NCBI RefSeq assembly: GCF_035304305.1
Contig: NZ_DATGQG010000030.1
Location: forward strand, 1 to 7,466
DNA from: Ferrovibrio sp035304305
GTDB taxonomy: Bacteria; Pseudomonadota; Alphaproteobacteria; Ferrovibrionales; Ferrovibrionaceae
Direction of reading: 5' to 3'
Length of the DNA: 7,466 nt
The translations under genes were made by a program, and so were the position numbers. The notes below the pieces were generated by a model, which made no database searches, was not told the origin of the DNA, and was given only the letters and a program-made list of their open reading frames with translations. This document shows, in pieces, positions 6,193 to 7,466 of the stretch (the stretch's first letter is position 1; the number at the start of each line of letters is the position of its first letter).

Positions 6193-6224
6193 GGCCGAAA
6201 CAGCGATTTGGGAGAGGAATCGGC

Positions 6225-6983
6225 ATGCGTCTGGCGAACAAGGTGGCGATCGTGACGGGCGGCGGCTCGGGTTTCGGCGAGGGCATTGCCCGCCGTTTTG
6301 CCGCCGAGGGTGCGGCCGTGGCGATCGGCGACCTCAATCTGGCCGGGGCCGAACGGGTGGCCGGCGAGATCACCAGGGCGGGCGGCAAAGCCCTGCCCGT
6401 CGCCGCCGACGTTACCAGCAACAAGCAGATGAAGGCGCTGGTGGATGCGGCGGTGAAGGCCTTCGGCGGGCTGGACATCTTCGTCAACAATGCCGGCATG
6501 CCGCAGCGCAACGCGCCGCTGCTCAATACGGACGAGGAAACCTTCGACAGGATCTTCGCCGTCAACGTGAAGAGCATCTATCTCTCGGCCATCCATGCCG
6601 TGCCGGAGATGCGCAAGCGTAAGGGCGGCTGCTTCATCAACATCGCCTCCACCGCCGGCGTGCGGCCGCGCCCGGGCCTGGTCTGGTACAACGGCAGCAA
6701 GGGTGCGGTGATCACGCTGACCAAGGCCATGGCCGTCGAGCTGGCGCCGGAGCAGATCCGCGTCAACGCGCTGAACCCGGTGGCCGGCCTGACGCCGATG
6801 CTGAAGGAATTCATGGGCGGCGAGGAAACCGAGGAGATGAAGGCGAAGTTCGTCAGCACCATCCCGATCGGGCGCTTCTCCACGCCGCAGGACATTGCCA
6901 ATGCGGCGCTGTATTTCGCCTCCGACGAAGCGAATTTCATCACCGGCGTCTGCATGGAAGTGGATGGCGGCCGATGCATCTGA
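6225..6983 (+). CDS. Short-chain dehydrogenase/reductase (classical SDR, NAD type)
   Basis: This 252-residue Rossmann-fold oxidoreductase interconverts an alcohol and a ketone or aldehyde. It has the cofactor motif TGGGSGFG (11-18); D36 at the end of the second strand, which favours NAD(H) over NADP(H); NNAG (88-91); and the catalytic tetrad N114, S142, Y155 and K159 (YNGSK). The segment RVNALNPVAGLTPML resembles SDRs annotated as FabG-like or glucose 1-dehydrogenase-like, labels that say little about substrate. The ATG at 6225 is chosen because GGAGAGG (6211-6217) lies seven bases upstream. The frame stays open far upstream across the hydrolase, but that part is antisense noise. The gene diverges from the hydrolase operon, and its stop overlaps the next gene's start. 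It could oxidise an alcohol made by one of the nearby oxygenases or the hydrolase; that is inference. Confidence 0.95.
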   Translation: MRLANKVAIVTGGGSGFGEGIARRFAAEGAAVAIGDLNLAGAERVAGEITRAGGKALPVAADVTSNKQMKALVDAAVKAFGGLDIFVNNAGMPQRNAPLLNTDEETFDRIFAVNVKSIYLSAIHAVPEMRKRKGGCFINIASTAGVRPRPGLVWYNGSKGAVITLTKAMAVELAPEQIRVNALNPVAGLTPMLKEFMGGEETEEMKAKFVSTIPIGRFSTPQDIANAALYFASDEANFITGVCMEVDGGRCI

Positions 6984-7466
6984 AGGCGCTTCCCGCTCTG
7001 CTGTTGACTGCCGCCCTGCTGGCCGGCACGGCAGCCGCACAGCAGCAGGCGCCCGCGACTGCCACGCCCGAGCAGAAACCCGCGGAGCAGAAGCCCGCAG
7101 AGCAGAAACCGGCCGAGCAGAAGACCCCGGCGAAAAAGCCCGCGCCGCCGAAGGATGCGAACGCGCCGCGCAACCGCACCATGCATTTCGAGCTGCCGCC
7201 GCTGGTACCCATCGCCGAGGTGCCGCGCGGCAAGCCGGTGATGATCCAGGGCACCGTGCTGTCGCCGCAGCCGACCACCTTCGTGCTCAATGACGGCAAT
7301 GCGTCGCTGGTGATCAATCTCGGCCCGACCTGGCAGGCGCTGACCAAGGTGAAGGCCGGCGACCGCGTGCGCGTGGTCGGCCAGATGGACCCCTACGGCA
7401 CCTCGGTCTTCCGCGCCGGCAGCATCATGCTGGAGAATAACCGCCTGATCGTGGTGCCGATGAACT
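6974..7466 (+). CDS. Exported protein with KPAEQ-repeat linker and OB-like beta domain, 3' end outside the window
   Basis: The ATG lies inside the end of the SDR gene in another frame, so start and stop overlap (ATGCATCTGA) and the two genes are probably translationally coupled. The 164 residues visible contain a Sec signal peptide with Lys4, a hydrophobic core at about 5-18 and probable signal peptidase I cleavage after AAA22. A low-complexity linker follows, with PEQK/PAEQK repeats at 32-50 and Lys/Pro-rich sequence to about 60. From about 88 comes a beta-rich domain (KPVMIQGTVLSPQPTTFVLN, then GDRVRVVGQMDP near 129-140) that looks like the small bacterial OB-fold domain of periplasmic proteins. 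No Cys follows the signal, so it is not a lipoprotein. The frame is open at the right edge. It probably sits in the periplasm, with the charged linker spanning or contacting the cell wall. I do not recognise a specific function. Confidence 0.85.
   Translation, partial: MHLKALPALLLTAALLAGTAAAQQQAPATATPEQKPAEQKPAEQKPAEQKTPAKKPAPPKDANAPRNRTMHFELPPLVPIAEVPRGKPVMIQGTVLSPQPTTFVLNDGNASLVINLGPTWQALTKVKAGDRVRVVGQMDPYGTSVFRAGSIMLENNRLIVVPMN
7067..7123 (+). repeat. In-frame 15-base tandem repeat, 3.8 copies
   Basis: One 12-base unit and three 15-base units encode PEQK followed by three PAEQK copies. Units differ mainly at third positions (AAA/AAG, CCC/CCG, GCG/GCA/GCC), so the protein repeat is kept while the DNA has diverged. 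Gain or loss of a unit would keep the frame and change only linker length. Confidence 0.85.

Noticed and set aside
5979..6224. Extended N-terminus of the SDR starting at 5979
   Set aside because: The extension is antisense to the hydrolase and does not resemble an SDR. The ATG at 6225 has a good ribosome binding site and begins exactly where the Rossmann fold should.
6186..7040. 284-codon open frame on the minus strand opposite the SDR
   Set aside because: It is a shadow of the SDR with no motif, and it crosses the promoter region and the start of the next gene.
7041..7160. Short repeats that might suggest a CRISPR array or mobile-element end
   Set aside because: The repeats are contiguous 15-base units without spacers, in frame within a protein, with changes at third codon positions, so they are a coding tandem repeat.
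6578..7347. Minus-strand frames with Leu/Gly/Phe-rich repeats that look like membrane segments
   Set aside because: They are antisense readings of the KPAEQ repeat and signal peptide; the plus-strand frame has a proper start, signal peptide and folded domain.

Overview
The window is GC-rich, densely packed bacterial DNA. A HisKA_2-type sensor kinase, a DUF502 membrane protein, and the codon usage and gene style all fit an alphaproteobacterium, perhaps of the Rhodospirillales kind; the order-level guess is weak. There are eight protein genes. The first is cut by the left edge and the last by the right edge. I see no tRNA, rRNA, CRISPR array, insertion sequence or phage gene, and no gene-free stretch longer than about 140 bases.

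Layout: (1) 1-654 (+), the C-terminal part of a HisKA_2 histidine kinase. (2) 2466-670 (-), a TetR repressor followed 9 bases later by a Rieske non-heme iron oxygenase alpha subunit. (3) 2607-3191 (+), an AhpD/carboxymuconolactone-decarboxylase-fold protein, divergent from tetR across a short AT-rich region with a perfect 14-bp palindrome. (4) 6107-3207 (-), a tight three-gene operon: a fluoroacetate-dehalogenase-like alpha/beta hydrolase, a DUF502 membrane protein, and a class I-type cytochrome P450. (5) 6225-7466 (+), an NAD-type short-chain dehydrogenase whose stop overlaps the start of an exported protein with a Lys/Pro/Glu/Gln repeat linker and a predicted OB-like beta domain.

The genes read as an accessory oxidative catabolism or detoxification neighbourhood: two oxygenases of unrelated chemistry, a hydrolase able in principle to break carbon-halogen or ester/epoxide bonds, an alcohol/ketone dehydrogenase, an AhpD-like redox protein and a local TetR switch. 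No ferredoxin or reductase for either oxygenase is present, so electron partners must lie elsewhere. That all these genes serve one pathway is inference; only the tetR-Rieske, hydrolase-DUF502-P450 and SDR-OB linkages are supported by spacing.

The best leads are the complete set of defluorinase-type active-site residues in the hydrolase, its probable TTG start behind a strong ribosome binding site, the back-to-back promoters that share one -35 position, the Cys-to-Ser and His-to-Tyr changes in the AhpD-like active site, and the stop-codon hairpins at both convergent gene junctions. I did not find a clear, wholly new system.
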